Notes: generated from the sequence alone by a model not told the origin. A DNA stretch of 35,790 bases from DRQF01 sp964559135 (GCA_964559135.1 CAZLGG010000036.1:1-35790), one strand, 5' to 3'; positions 15,866-24,284 are shown, counted from the first letter of the stretch. Made by a program: numbers and translations.

Positions 15866-15894
15866 ATCATAGAGAGACTGGGCCGACCATCCAA
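15866..15894 (-). promoter_or_regulatory. putative sigma-70 promoter for the MAM-like protein gene
   Basis: On the minus strand TTGGAT (plus 15889-15894), 17 bases, TATGAT (plus 15866-15871). The predicted leader is ~54 bases. A run of nine C (G on the transcribed side, plus 15910-15918) lies just upstream of the -35. Confidence 0.45.
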
Positions 15895-16030
15895 AAGAAT
15901 CGGATTCTTCCCCCCCCCAGCGACGGGTGATTATGCGCCCCGCCCACGAACGAGACCCTCTCCCGAGTCGGCGTCACATCCTCCGCCTCCTCGGTGAGGG
16001 CCTCGAATTGGGGGCTCTCGTCCGTCGTTC

Positions 16031-16444
16031 TTACTTGGTCTTGGCCTGGTTCTTCTTGGGAAGGGCGGCGCCTGCCTTGGGAAGTTCGATGGTCAAAACG
16101 CCGTTCGCGAAGTTCGCTTCCACCTTGTCCACGTCGAGTTCGACGGGGAAACGAAGGATCTCATCGACCTCGATGCGTCGTTGGTCGCGGCGGTGCCAGG
16201 TTCGATCCTCGTGTTTGGCAATCTCGCGACGCCCCTTCACGTGGAGTTCCCGCCCCATCACGGTGATGTCCAAGTCGTCGATGGTGAAACCCGGGAGATC
16301 CATCTCCACGAAGTAGCGGTCGGTCCCCTCGCTGACATCCAACGGTCCGCGGCTCTGCTGCGGCGTGGAGTCGAGGGTTTCGAACAGGTGTCCGAAGGGA
16401 AAACGGAAGGTATCGGTGAATGTCGAGGGTTGTGTGGTTCTCAT
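16031..16444 (-). CDS. Hsp20 / alpha-crystallin small heat-shock protein
   Basis: 137 residues from the ATG complement at 16442-16444 (MRTTQPSTF...). GAGGAG (plus 16453-16458) is eight bases from this ATG but only two from the in-frame ATG at 16450, which decides the start. The alpha-crystallin domain spans ~40-130: DRYFVEMDLPGFTIDDLDITV, LHVKGRRE, RRIEVDEILRFPVELDVDKVEANFANGVLTIELPKAG. The A-x-x-x-N-G-V-L-x-I signature and a basic KKNQAKTK tail are present. Small heat-shock proteins are ATP-independent holdases that bind unfolding proteins in the cytoplasm and hand them to DnaK or ClpB. It is monocistronic and divergent from xylA. A near-consensus sigma-54 site lies ~75 bases upstream. The leader can also fold a short stem around the Shine-Dalgarno site (GGUCGU with AUGACC), a weak hint of thermoregulation. 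Confidence 0.93.
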   Translation of the reverse strand: MRTTQPSTFTDTFRFPFGHLFETLDSTPQQSRGPLDVSEGTDRYFVEMDLPGFTIDDLDITVMGRELHVKGRREIAKHEDRTWHRRDQRRIEVDEILRFPVELDVDKVEANFANGVLTIELPKAGAALPKKNQAKTK

Positions 16445-16516
16445 GGTCATGTCTCCTCGTGACGACCGTCTCCTGAATGGAATGGTCTGAGCCTTGGATC
16501 GAACGCCGTGTTTCTT

Positions 16517-16531
16517 GCACGTCTCGTGCCA
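16517..16531 (-). promoter_or_regulatory. candidate sigma-54 (RpoN) promoter of hsp20
   Basis: On the minus strand: TGGCACG, AGAC, GTGC. This matches the -24/-12 consensus TGGCACG-N4-TTGC at 10 of 11 defined positions with correct GG/GC spacing. The predicted start is near 16505, ~60 bases before the hsp20 ATG. The site is also nearly palindromic (GCACG-AGA-CGTGC), so a repressor operator is the alternative. Confidence 0.5.
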
Positions 16532-16622
16532 AATCTCATCCCTGCGGCGAAGTCCCCGATTCCCCCGAAACAAGGCGGTTTCGAACCCTTGGCGAGGCGG
16601 CTCGAGGTCGGTGAGCGATGGA

Positions 16623-16653
16623 CTCTGACAGCCTGTCGGTCCATCTGTCAGAG
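16623..16653. promoter_or_regulatory. inverted repeat between hsp20 and xylA, candidate operator
   Basis: CTCTGACAG, 13 bases, CTGTCAGAG: a perfect nine-base inverted repeat, with a further CTGTC inside the spacer. It is centred ~90 bases before the xylA ATG. The size fits a dimeric repressor site, such as a ROK/XylR- or LacI-type regulator of xylose genes, but no regulator gene is present to support this. It does not match CIRCE. Confidence 0.45.
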
Positions 16654-16726
16654 GTTGCCGCGGGGTGGTTGACCAAGCCTCGGCGGCGGGGCATCCTCAT
16701 GGGCGTCCAACCACGGAGACGACCGC

Positions 16727-17905
16727 ATGAACGACCCCTACGCACCCACCGCCGACGACCGATTCACCTTCGGGCTCTGGACGGTCGGGAATCCCGGCGC
16801 CGACCCGTTTGGTCGCCCCACCCGCGCCCCCATGGACCCGGTTCACGTGCTGAGAAAACTGGCCGAGCTGGGAGCCTGGGGCGTCAATTTTCACGACGAG
16901 GACCTGGTACCTTTCGGCGCGTCGCCCGGTGAACGGGAGGACATCGTCGGCCGTTTCAAGGCGGGGCTCGAGGAGACGGGGCTCGTCGTTTCCATGAGCA
17001 CGACGAATCTCTTCAGCCACCCCGCGTTCAAGGACGGGGCCTTCACCGCCGACGATCCCGCGGTGCGTGCCATGGCGGTGACGAAGGCGATGGATGCCAT
17101 CGACCTGGGGGCCTCTCTCGGGTCGCGCATCCACGTCTTTTGGGGTGGGCGCGAGGGCGTGGAGACCGATGCCCGCAGGGATCCCCGCCAGGCCATCAAG
17201 AGGATGCGGTCCGCGATGGATTTTCTCTGCGACTACGTGTTGGAGAGGGAGCACGACATGGTCTTCGCTCTCGAGGCGAAACCCAATGAGCCTCGCGGCG
17301 ATATCTACTTTTCGACGACCGGTCACCTGCTCCATTTCATCACGACTCTCGAGCACCCGGAGATGGTGGGGGTGAATCCGGAAGTGGCCCACGAGACCAT
17401 GGCGGGCCTTTCCTTCGTTCACTCCGTTGCGCAAGCCATGGAGGCAGGCAAGCTCTTTCACATCGACCTGAACGCGCAGAATATCGGCCGATACGACCAG
17501 GATCTTCGCTTCGGCGCGGCGGATCTCAGGGGGGCGTTCAATCTGGTTCGCCTCCTGGAAGGGACGATGGGCGGGTTCGCCTACCACGGTCCCCGTCACT
17601 TCGACGCCCACGCCTATCGTACCGAGGACGAGGAGGGCGTTTGGGATTTCGCCCGCGGCTGCATGCGCACCTACAAGATCCTGGCGGAGCGCGCTCGAGC
17701 GTTCGACACCGACCCGGAGGTGATCGCCTTGCGTCAGGAATTCCCGGAGGACCCGGTGTCGCCCATTCTCATCGACTACTCTCCACAGGCCGAGGCGAGT
17801 CTTCGCTCCATGAGCATCGATCCAGACGCCCTGGGAGCTCGCGGACTTCATCTGGAGAAGCTGGATCAGATCATGACGGAGTATCTCCTCGGCGTTCGAG
17901 ACTGA
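16727..17905 (+). CDS. xylA: xylose isomerase
   Basis: 392 residues, ATG after GGAG at good spacing. The enzyme interconverts D-xylose and D-xylulose in the cytoplasm. Hallmarks are FGLWTVGNPGADPFG at the N-terminus, the catalytic-His region VNFHDEDLVPF, and the metal-site segments ALEAKPNEPRGD, GVNPEVAHETMAGL, FHIDLNAQ and GPRHFDAHAYR. The length (~390) and N-terminus are those of class I (actinobacterial-type) xylose isomerases rather than the longer class II enzymes. xylB follows after three bases, so the two form an operon feeding the pentose phosphate pathway as xylulose 5-phosphate. A nine-base inverted repeat upstream may be the operator. No xylose transporter or regulator is in the window. 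Confidence 0.97.
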   Translation: MNDPYAPTADDRFTFGLWTVGNPGADPFGRPTRAPMDPVHVLRKLAELGAWGVNFHDEDLVPFGASPGEREDIVGRFKAGLEETGLVVSMSTTNLFSHPAFKDGAFTADDPAVRAMAVTKAMDAIDLGASLGSRIHVFWGGREGVETDARRDPRQAIKRMRSAMDFLCDYVLEREHDMVFALEAKPNEPRGDIYFSTTGHLLHFITTLEHPEMVGVNPEVAHETMAGLSFVHSVAQAMEAGKLFHIDLNAQNIGRYDQDLRFGAADLRGAFNLVRLLEGTMGGFAYHGPRHFDAHAYRTEDEEGVWDFARGCMRTYKILAERARAFDTDPEVIALRQEFPEDPVSPILIDYSPQAEASLRSMSIDPDALGARGLHLEKLDQIMTEYLLGVRD

Positions 17906-17908
17906 CCC

Positions 17909-19381
17909 GTGGCGACGCCGCTTGCTCTCGGCATCGATCTCGGCACCCAGAGTCTGAAAATCTCCCTCGTCTGCGGGGAATCCGGGACGGTCGTCGGGCG
18001 GGCCGCGGTTCCCCTGGAGCTCGACCAAGATCCCGGCACCGGACGTGCGGAGCAGAATCCCGGGGATTGGGCGGCGGCCCTCGAGGAGGCCCTGGCCGCG
18101 CTGCGGGTCCGCGTGCCGGATTTTCCTCGCCGCGTCGTAGGAGTGGGCGTCTCCGGCCAGCAGCACGGCGCTGTGTGGGTGGATGAGAACGGGGACGTGC
18201 TCCGGCCCGCGAAACTCTGGTGCGATACGAGCACCGCCGACGAGGCTCGGGAACTCTCTCGCACCCTCGGCCGGACGCTCCCCCCGGGTTTCACGGCGCC
18301 CAAGGTCCTCTGGACGGCCCGCCACGAGCCCGAAGTCTGCGCGCGGGCTCACAGGCTGCTTCTTCCCCACGACTATCTGAACTTCCTCCTCACGGGGGAG
18401 GCCTGGACGGAGCCCGGCGACGCGTCCGGGACCGGATTCTTCGACGTCGTTCAAAGAACCTACGACGAGGCGGCCATGACCGCGATCGACCCACGGCTTG
18501 CGGGCTGGCTGCCGCCGCTGGCGAGCGACGTCCATCGTCCGGGGGGGCGCGTGTCCCCGGAAGCCTCCGCGCGTCTGGGCCTTGCCGAGGGCCTTCCCGT
18601 CGCCCTGGGGAGCGGCGACAACATGATGAGCGCCCTCGGGGCCGGGGCGACGACCGAGGGCATCGTCGTTCTCAGTCTCGGGACCTCGGGCACCGTGTTC
18701 GGGTGCTCGGCCCGTCCTCTCGGTGACTCCGACGGCGCCGTGGCGCCCTTCTGCGACGCCCTCGGCGCCTGGCTGCCTCTGGTCTGCGTCATGAACATGA
18801 CGGGCGTGACGGAAGACGTGGCGTCGCTCACCGGGCTCGACCACGCCGCGTTGACCCGCAAGGCGTCCAAGGAGGTTCCGGGCTGCGGTGGTCTGATCTA
18901 CCTGCCGTTTCTCCAGGGCGAGCGCGTGCCGAATCTCCCCGCCGCCACGGGAACCCTCCACGGTCTCACCCCGGGCGGCTTGACCCCCGGTCGGTGGTAT
19001 CGGGCCGCGGTCGAGGGGGCCTCGATGGGACTCGCCGAGGGGGTGGCGCACCTCGAGGCGTTGGACTATCCCGTCCACGAAGTCCGCGTCGTGGGCGGCG
19101 GCGCGGCCAACGCCCTTTGGCTGAGGACGCTGGCGACTCTCCTCGACCGACCTCTTCGGGTGCTCGAGGATGCGGACACGGCCGCCCTCGGCGCCGCGAT
19201 CGCGGGTTGGAGGGTTCGCGACGGGGCTTACGATCTCGCCGCCGACTCCGACCCGTGGCTCGCTGCCGCCGTGCGCCTCCGAGACGACGTCTTCGAGCCG
19301 GAGCCATCATGGCGCACGGCCCTCGCGCAGGCCCGCGCTCGTCGCGGCGAACTCCTGCGCCGCCTTCACGACCTCGGCTGA
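17909..19381 (+). CDS. xylB: xylulokinase (FGGY family)
   Basis: 490 residues, reading from a GTG codon three bases after the xylA stop. This GTG is the natural start because the protein opens at once with the ATP-binding motif ALGIDLGTQSLKISL. FGGY features include VGVGVSGQQHGAVWV, the substrate-side segment KLWCDTSTADE, LPHDYLNFLLTGE, GDNMMSALGAG, LSLGTSGTVFG, and the C-terminal FGGY-type motif VRVVGGGAANALWLRTLA. It phosphorylates D-xylulose to D-xylulose 5-phosphate with ATP. The start of xylB close behind xylA suggests translational coupling. It converges on the formate dehydrogenase gene with a three-base gap, leaving no room for a separate terminator; a read-through antisense transcript is possible. 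Confidence 0.96.
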   Translation: MATPLALGIDLGTQSLKISLVCGESGTVVGRAAVPLELDQDPGTGRAEQNPGDWAAALEEALAALRVRVPDFPRRVVGVGVSGQQHGAVWVDENGDVLRPAKLWCDTSTADEARELSRTLGRTLPPGFTAPKVLWTARHEPEVCARAHRLLLPHDYLNFLLTGEAWTEPGDASGTGFFDVVQRTYDEAAMTAIDPRLAGWLPPLASDVHRPGGRVSPEASARLGLAEGLPVALGSGDNMMSALGAGATTEGIVVLSLGTSGTVFGCSARPLGDSDGAVAPFCDALGAWLPLVCVMNMTGVTEDVASLTGLDHAALTRKASKEVPGCGGLIYLPFLQGERVPNLPAATGTLHGLTPGGLTPGRWYRAAVEGASMGLAEGVAHLEALDYPVHEVRVVGGGAANALWLRTLATLLDRPLRVLEDADTAALGAAIAGWRVRDGAYDLAADSDPWLAAAVRLRDDVFEPEPSWRTALAQARARRGELLRRLHDLG

Positions 19382-19384
19382 GAA

Positions 19385-22102
19385 TCAGGCCAAAAGCCCC
19401 GCCTCCACGGGTTCGATGCGCACGGGACAGACTTTCAACTCGGCCGTGTCCGTGATGGGGTCGTAGCCGGAGCCCGTGAGTAGGTTCACGGGCACGTTGC
19501 TGAACGCAAAGCTGCAAAACACCGTGCCTGGCCTGGACTGTTGGGTCGCCCGCACGCGCAGGGTCACCTCGCCTCGACGGCTCGTCATCCGAACCGCGTC
19601 CCCATCGTTCACGCCCAGGCGCTGGAGATCCTCGGGATGGACCTCCAGCCGCTCTGCGGGAAGCACTTCCCTGATCGCCTCCGAGCGGCCCGTCTGCGTG
19701 TGGGTGTGATACGACGTGAGGCGTCGTCCCGTCGTGAGCCAAAATGGGTAGTCCTGGTCCACGACTTCCGCCGGGTCCTGATAGGCGATGAGCTTGAACT
19801 GGCCGCGGCCATTGACGAAACCGTCCTCGTGAAGGCGGGGTGTTCCCGGATGTCCCTTCTCGGGGACGGGCCACTGGTAGCGCCCCTCCGCCACCTTTTC
19901 CCAATCGAGTCCCTGGTAGATGGGCGAGACGGCGCAGAGCTCGTTGAAGACCTCCGAGGCGTCTTTCCAGTCGAATCCGGCAAGACCGGCGCGACGCCCG
20001 ATTTCGGCGGCGATCCACCAGTCGGGCCGGGCCTCGCCCGCGGGCGGCACCGCCGCACGGAGCCTCTGCACGCGACGTTCGGTGTTCGTGCAGGTGCCGT
20101 CGGTCTCTCCCCAGGACGTGGCGGGCAGCACCACGTCCGCCAGCTCCGCCGTCTCGGTGAGGAAGATGTCCATGACCACCAGGTGATCGAGGGCTTCGAG
20201 GGCGCGGCGGCAATGGTTGGCGTCCGGGTCCGAGACGACGGTGTTCTCGCCGTCGATGATCATCGCGTGGATCTGCTCGCCCGCCAGCTCGAGCGCCTTC
20301 ACCTTGGTGAGCCCGACCTCTGGATCGAAGCTGCGACCGTAGAGACGTTCGAACTTCCGGGCGTTCTTCGGGTCGACGACCGGTTGAAAGCCCGGATAGT
20401 TGGCGGGGATGGCTCCCGAATCTCCCGCGCCCTGGATGTTGTTCTGACCCCGCATCGGGTTGATCCCGGTGCCCGGCCGTCCCACGTTCCCGGTCATCAG
20501 AGCCAGATTCCCCAGGCATTGAACGTTGCCGACACCCGTGATGTGTTCCGTGATGCCGAGGGTGTAGTAAATGGCACCCTTGTCGGCGCGCCCGTAAAGG
20601 AGGGCGGCCCGCTCGATGTCAACGGCCGGGACCTCGCAGATGGGAGCCGCCCATTCCGGCGAGAACGGACGAAGATGCTCTCGAAACGCCGCGTAGCCCT
20701 CGGTGCGTTCCGCAATGAACGTTTCGTCGACGAGGCCCTCCCGTTCGATGACGTGAGCCATGGCCAAAAGGAGGGCGGAATCGCTGCCCACGCGAAGGGG
20801 GAGATACAAGTCCGCCATCTCCGCCAGGCGGATGCGCCGCGGGTCCGCGACGACCATCACCGCGCCGTTGGCCAGGGCGCGTTTGAGGCGCGTGGCTGCG
20901 ACGGGATGGCATTCGGTCATGTTGGTCCCGATGCAGAAAATCACATCCGGCAGCTCCATGTCCTCCAGCGGGTTGGACATGGCGCCCCGCCCAATCTGTG
21001 CCGCCAGACCGGCGACGGTGGGGGCATGTCAGGCACGGCTGCAGTTGTCGATGTAGTGGGCGCCGGAGAGCATGCGCATGAGCTTTTGCATCGCATAGGC
21101 GGCCTCGTTGGGCGCCCGGCCACTGGCGACTCCGTAGACCGACTTGCGTCCATGTTTGGCGATGCTCTCCGTCAGGCCTCGCGCCGCCCGGTCGAGGGCC
21201 TCATCCCAGCTCGCCGGCACGAGTTCTCCCGCATCGTTCCGCACGAGGGGAGTCTTCAGGCGATCCTCGTGTTGGACGAAGTCGTACGCGAACTGCCCCT
21301 TCACGCAGAGCGCGCCCAGGTTGGCGGGCCCGTCCATGGCCGGACGCACGCCGACCAAGCGGTCGCCCTTCGTGACGAGATCCAAAGAGCAGCCGACGCC
21401 GCAGTAGGCGCAGACTGTCCGGGTCGTCTTGGGCTCGGCCGGGAGCGATTCGAACCTCATGATCTGCTTGTCGCCGAGGGCTCCGGTCGGGCAGGTCTGC
21501 ACGCACTGTCCGCAGTAGGTACATGTCGACGCGCCGAGGGCGCCATCGAATCCGGCGGCGATCTGCGTCGCAAACCCCCGTCCCTTGACGCCCAGGGCAT
21601 AGTCGCCTTCCCGCTCGGCGCAGACTCTTACGCAGCGGTAGCAAGAGATGCACAGGTCGTAGTCGCGGAGAATGAAGGGATTGTCGTCCGCGGGACGACT
21701 CCGCCCCGACGTGGCGCCGGCAAAGCGACCCCGTTCGACGTCGAGCCGCCGGGCAAGATCGTTCATCTCGCTCGCGGCCAGTCCCCGGTCTGCCGAGACC
21801 TCCCGATCCGGATTCTCCGAGAGCACCATCTCGAGGAGGGTCTTGCGGACCCGATCGATCCGAGGCGTGCGGGTCTTGACCACCATGCCGGGGGTGATGC
21901 GCGTGGTGCAGGATGCCACCGGTTTGCCCATGCCTTCCACTTCGACCACGCACATGCGGCAGCCGCCAAAGGCCTCGAGGCGGGGGTCGTAGCAGAGGCT
22001 GGGAATCGCCGTCCCGACGCGGTGGGCGGCTTCGAAGATCGTCTCACCGTCCTCGAAACCGAGAGGGCGTCCGTCGAGTTCGAATGCGTTGTCGGTCGTC
22101 AT
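19385..22102 (-). CDS. fdhF: selenocysteine-containing formate dehydrogenase catalytic subunit (UGA recoded)
   Basis: 905 residues if the in-frame TGA at 21029-21031 is read as selenocysteine (U358); otherwise the gene appears as two ORFs (22102-21029 and ~20980-19385). The flanking sequence NCSRA-U-HAPTVAGL matches the Sec/Cys active site of molybdenum/tungsten formate dehydrogenases, and the downstream half continues in frame (AQIGRGAMSN... NPMRGQNNIQGAGDSG... LPATSWGETDGTCTN). Iron-sulfur ligands: N-terminal [2Fe-2S] C37, C48, C51, C65; two ferredoxin clusters C151/154/157/161 and C194/197/200/204; and the cluster beside the pterin C231/234/238/266. The enzyme oxidises formate to CO2 and passes electrons to the NuoEF-like partner, so it is an NAD-linked cytoplasmic type. 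Its ATG overlaps the partner's TGA (ATGA). A SECIS-like hairpin follows the UGA. Confidence 0.93.
20984..21031 (-). promoter_or_regulatory. UGA selenocysteine codon with SECIS-like hairpin
   Basis: In the mRNA, UGA (21031-21029) is followed 12 bases later by GUCGCC-GGUCU-GGCGGC (plus 21000-21016): a six-pair stem, one pair being U-G, closing a GGUCU loop. An outer GCCCC/GGGGC pairing (21021-21025 with 20984-20988) can extend it. From memory, the Escherichia coli fdhF SECIS has GGUCU at the same distance from its UGA. SelB recognises such a hairpin to insert Sec-tRNA. Confidence 0.8.
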
Positions 22103-23775
22103 GACTCATCGGCTCCAAGGTGTTTCAAACCCAGGTCTCCGGGGAAGCGACGGATCAGGCTCTCGGTCACGAGGGGGGCCGCCTGTCCGAGTCCGCAAGC
22201 GCTGGCCTGCTGCATCACCTCTCCGATGCTTTGGACCTCATCCACCCACTCGGCCTCCACGGTGGGGCCGGCGCTGCCTTCCAGCCGCTCGAGCAGGCGC
22301 TGGGTTCCGATGCGGCAGGGGAAGCACTTGCCGCAGCTCTCGTCGGCGAAAAACGCCATGGCGTCCCTCGCGGCGTCTCGCATGGATCGCGAGTCGTCAT
22401 AGACGATGATGCCTCCCGCGCCCAGAAAACTCCCTCGGGCCCGGATCGAAGGGTCGTCGAGGGTGACCTCGGCGATGTCCTTGGCGTCCAGGAAACCGCC
22501 CGAGAGCCCCGCCATCGTGACCGCCTGGAAGCGGCGGCCTTCGGGCGGCCCGCCGGCCCATTCCTCGAGCAGTGTCGCGAGTGGAAGTCCCAGGGGGACC
22601 TCGTAGTTGCCCGGTCGCCGGATGTCGCCGCTCAAGCTGATCAGTTTCGTCCCCGCATGCTCGCCCAACCCCAGCCCGCGGTACCATTCCGCCCCCTCGC
22701 GAAGGATGGGCGGAACGCTGGCCAGGGTTTCCACGTTGTTGACCGCCGTGGGCTTGTCGCGATACCCGTGGGTCACCGGATACGGGGGGCGATTGCGCGG
22801 GAACGGGTGCTTCCCCTCGAGACTGTTCAACAAGGAGGTTTCCTCGCCGCAGATATAGGCCCCGGCGCCTCGTCTCAGATGGAGGCGGAAGGGACGACCG
22901 GGACCCAGGGCATCCTTGCCAAGGATGCCTTCCCGATGGGCTTCCTCGAGGACGGCTTCCAACGTGGTGAAGGTCTCCGGATACTCGTAGCGAAGGTAGA
23001 TGAATCCCAAGCTCGCTCCCGTGGCGAGTGCCGCGCAAAGCATCCCTTCGAGGACGGCCCAGGGGTCGTGATCGAGGAGGGCCCGATCCTTGAAACACCC
23101 GGGCTCGCCCTCGTCCGCGTTGCAGACGACGACCTTGGGTTCGCCCTCGGCGTTTTTCACGGCGCGCCATTTCGCGGCGGTGGGGAATCCGGCTCCGCCG
23201 CGGCCTCGCAGCCCCGACTGTTCGACCCGTTCCAAAATGGCGTCAGGACCCGCCTCCAACGCCCAGGCCAGCCCGCGGAAACCTCCCGTCGCGCGATAGC
23301 CCTCGAGGGTCGCTCGATGGGGTTCGCGGATCTTGGCGAAGACGCACTCCTCCACGCCGTCCGCCGGGGGAGGCGGAAGGGGGGAGGAGCGGGCTTTCAA
23401 GCCGTCCGCTTCGAGACCGACGGTGAGTTGTCCTCGGCGCAAGACCGGGATGGGGTCGTCGCAGCGACCCGAGCACGCCATCGGGCGAGCCCCCGGCAGG
23501 GCGTTCAGGAGGGCCTCGGACCCCTTTTGTCGGCAAACGGGTCCGTCGCAAACCCGAGGGGCGTCCCAAGCGCCCGGTTCCAGCGTGAGGTGGTGGTAAA
23601 AGCTCACCGAAGCGAAGAGGTCGGCCAAGGGGATGCGGAGTCCTCGGCTGATCGCTTCGAGAGCCTGCTCGCAGATGTATCCGTCACGCTCCTGGAATGC
23701 GTGGAGAAGGGGGAGAAGAGGAGCTTCGGCTCCCTTCCAGTGATCGACGAGATCTTCCGGACTCTGATGACTCAT
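22099..23775 (-). CDS. NAD-linked formate dehydrogenase beta/gamma subunit (NuoE-NuoF fusion)
   Basis: 558 residues. The N-terminal ~130 residues are a NuoE/FdsG-like thioredoxin-fold [2Fe-2S] domain with ligands C76, C81, C101 and C105 (VCDGPVC, ACSGRC). The rest is a NuoF/FdsB-like flavoprotein: the NADH site SGLRGRGGAGFPTAAKW (~187-203), the FMN site VVCNADEGEPGCFKD (~217-230), the Y-I-C-G-E-E-T motif, and a C-terminal [4Fe-4S] site SCGKCFPC...C. It carries electrons from the catalytic subunit to NAD+. Fusion of the two small subunits means two genes encode the whole diaphorase and catalytic core. Its stop overlaps the catalytic gene's start by four bases. AAAGG precedes the ATG. Two inverted repeats in the 101-base upstream gap may regulate it. 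Confidence 0.94.
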   Translation of the reverse strand: MSHQSPEDLVDHWKGAEAPLLPLLHAFQERDGYICEQALEAISRGLRIPLADLFASVSFYHHLTLEPGAWDAPRVCDGPVCRQKGSEALLNALPGARPMACSGRCDDPIPVLRRGQLTVGLEADGLKARSSPLPPPPADGVEECVFAKIREPHRATLEGYRATGGFRGLAWALEAGPDAILERVEQSGLRGRGGAGFPTAAKWRAVKNAEGEPKVVVCNADEGEPGCFKDRALLDHDPWAVLEGMLCAALATGASLGFIYLRYEYPETFTTLEAVLEEAHREGILGKDALGPGRPFRLHLRRGAGAYICGEETSLLNSLEGKHPFPRNRPPYPVTHGYRDKPTAVNNVETLASVPPILREGAEWYRGLGLGEHAGTKLISLSGDIRRPGNYEVPLGLPLATLLEEWAGGPPEGRRFQAVTMAGLSGGFLDAKDIAEVTLDDPSIRARGSFLGAGGIIVYDDSRSMRDAARDAMAFFADESCGKCFPCRIGTQRLLERLEGSAGPTVEAEWVDEVQSIGEVMQQASACGLGQAAPLVTESLIRRFPGDLGLKHLGADES

Positions 23776-23795
23776 GGCGCCTTTCCCTTGGACGC

Positions 23796-23834
23796 CTCGA
23801 GTCTATCACTCGAGAGCCCGACGCGCAGGTCGGG
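23796..23834 (-). promoter_or_regulatory. two tandem palindromes upstream of the formate dehydrogenase operon
   Basis: CTCGAGT-CTATC-ACTCGAG (23796-23814), a perfect seven-base inverted repeat, and CCCGAC-GCGCAG-GTCGGG (23817-23834), a perfect six-base one. They lie 21-59 bases before the fdh start codon and after the CBS gene. The first looks like a dimeric operator or a leader hairpin. No T-run follows either, so classical termination is unlikely. Confidence 0.45.
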
Positions 23835-23876
23835 ATCTTTTCCGAAAGAGGGAAGCCGCTGGGCGATCCAGGCGCT

Positions 23877-24284
23877 TTAGCTCACCAATCCGCGGATCAC
23901 GTCGGAGTAGGAGAAGACGCCGATCACCTCGTCGCCCCGCATGACCGGCGTTCGACGAACGCCCGTCATCCGCATGAGACGCAGCGCGTCCCGCACCCTC
24001 ATGCGATGGGGGACCGTGATGACGGGCTTCACCATGACGTCGTCCACGAGCATGTCGGCCAGGGCGGCTTCGCCCTCATGAACCAGGACTTGGACTATAT
24101 CCTTGCGGCTGACGATGCCGATGGCGTCTCCGGGCTCATCCGGCAGGATGAACAACGCATGGACGTTTCCCTCGAACATGAGATGAGCGGCGGTCTCCAA
24201 GGTCGTGTTCGCCGTCGTGGTCAGGATGTCCTTCGTCATGAGGTCGGAGGTCCGCCGGTCGCAGAGGTTTTTGCAGAGTGTCAT
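23877..24284 (-). CDS. CBS-pair regulatory protein
   Basis: 135 residues from the ATG complement at 24282-24284, with AGGAG upstream; its ATG overlaps the TGA of the DUF342 gene (ATGA), so translation is coupled. It consists of two CBS motifs and little else: DLMTKDILTTTANTTLETAAHLMFEGNVHALFIL...IGIVSRKDIVQVLV, then DVMVKPVITVPHRMRVRDALRLMRMTGVRRTPVMRGDEVIGVFSYSDVIRGLV. CBS pairs bind adenine nucleotides and act as sensors. A stand-alone CBS pair usually regulates a partner in trans. Position between the DUF342 gene and the formate dehydrogenase operon makes either a candidate partner, but nothing in the sequence decides between them. The 101-base gap before the dehydrogenase suggests it may be a separate transcript. 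Confidence 0.88.
   Translation of the reverse strand: MTLCKNLCDRRTSDLMTKDILTTTANTTLETAAHLMFEGNVHALFILPDEPGDAIGIVSRKDIVQVLVHEGEAALADMLVDDVMVKPVITVPHRMRVRDALRLMRMTGVRRTPVMRGDEVIGVFSYSDVIRGLVS

Noticed and set aside
15996..16019. Possible terminator hairpin after hsp20
   Set aside because: On the transcribed (minus) strand two of nine pairs become mismatches and no T-run follows.
16571..16591. tRNA-like T-arm (GGTTCGAAACC on the minus strand)
   Set aside because: It is a small local hairpin; no acceptor, D- or anticodon arm or CCA end could be built around it.
16697..19078. 793-residue open frame on the minus strand opposite xylA-xylB
   Set aside because: The opposite strand encodes unambiguous xylose isomerase and xylulokinase; this frame has no family features.
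21029..21031. Nonsense mutation splitting the formate dehydrogenase gene
   Set aside because: Position at the conserved Sec/Cys site and the GGUCU hairpin make selenocysteine recoding far more likely than a chance stop.
19541..22402. 953-residue open frame on the plus strand opposite formate dehydrogenase
   Set aside because: A shadow of the GC-rich fdh genes: no recognisable domain, biased composition, and it runs antisense to conserved coding sequence, which explains its length.
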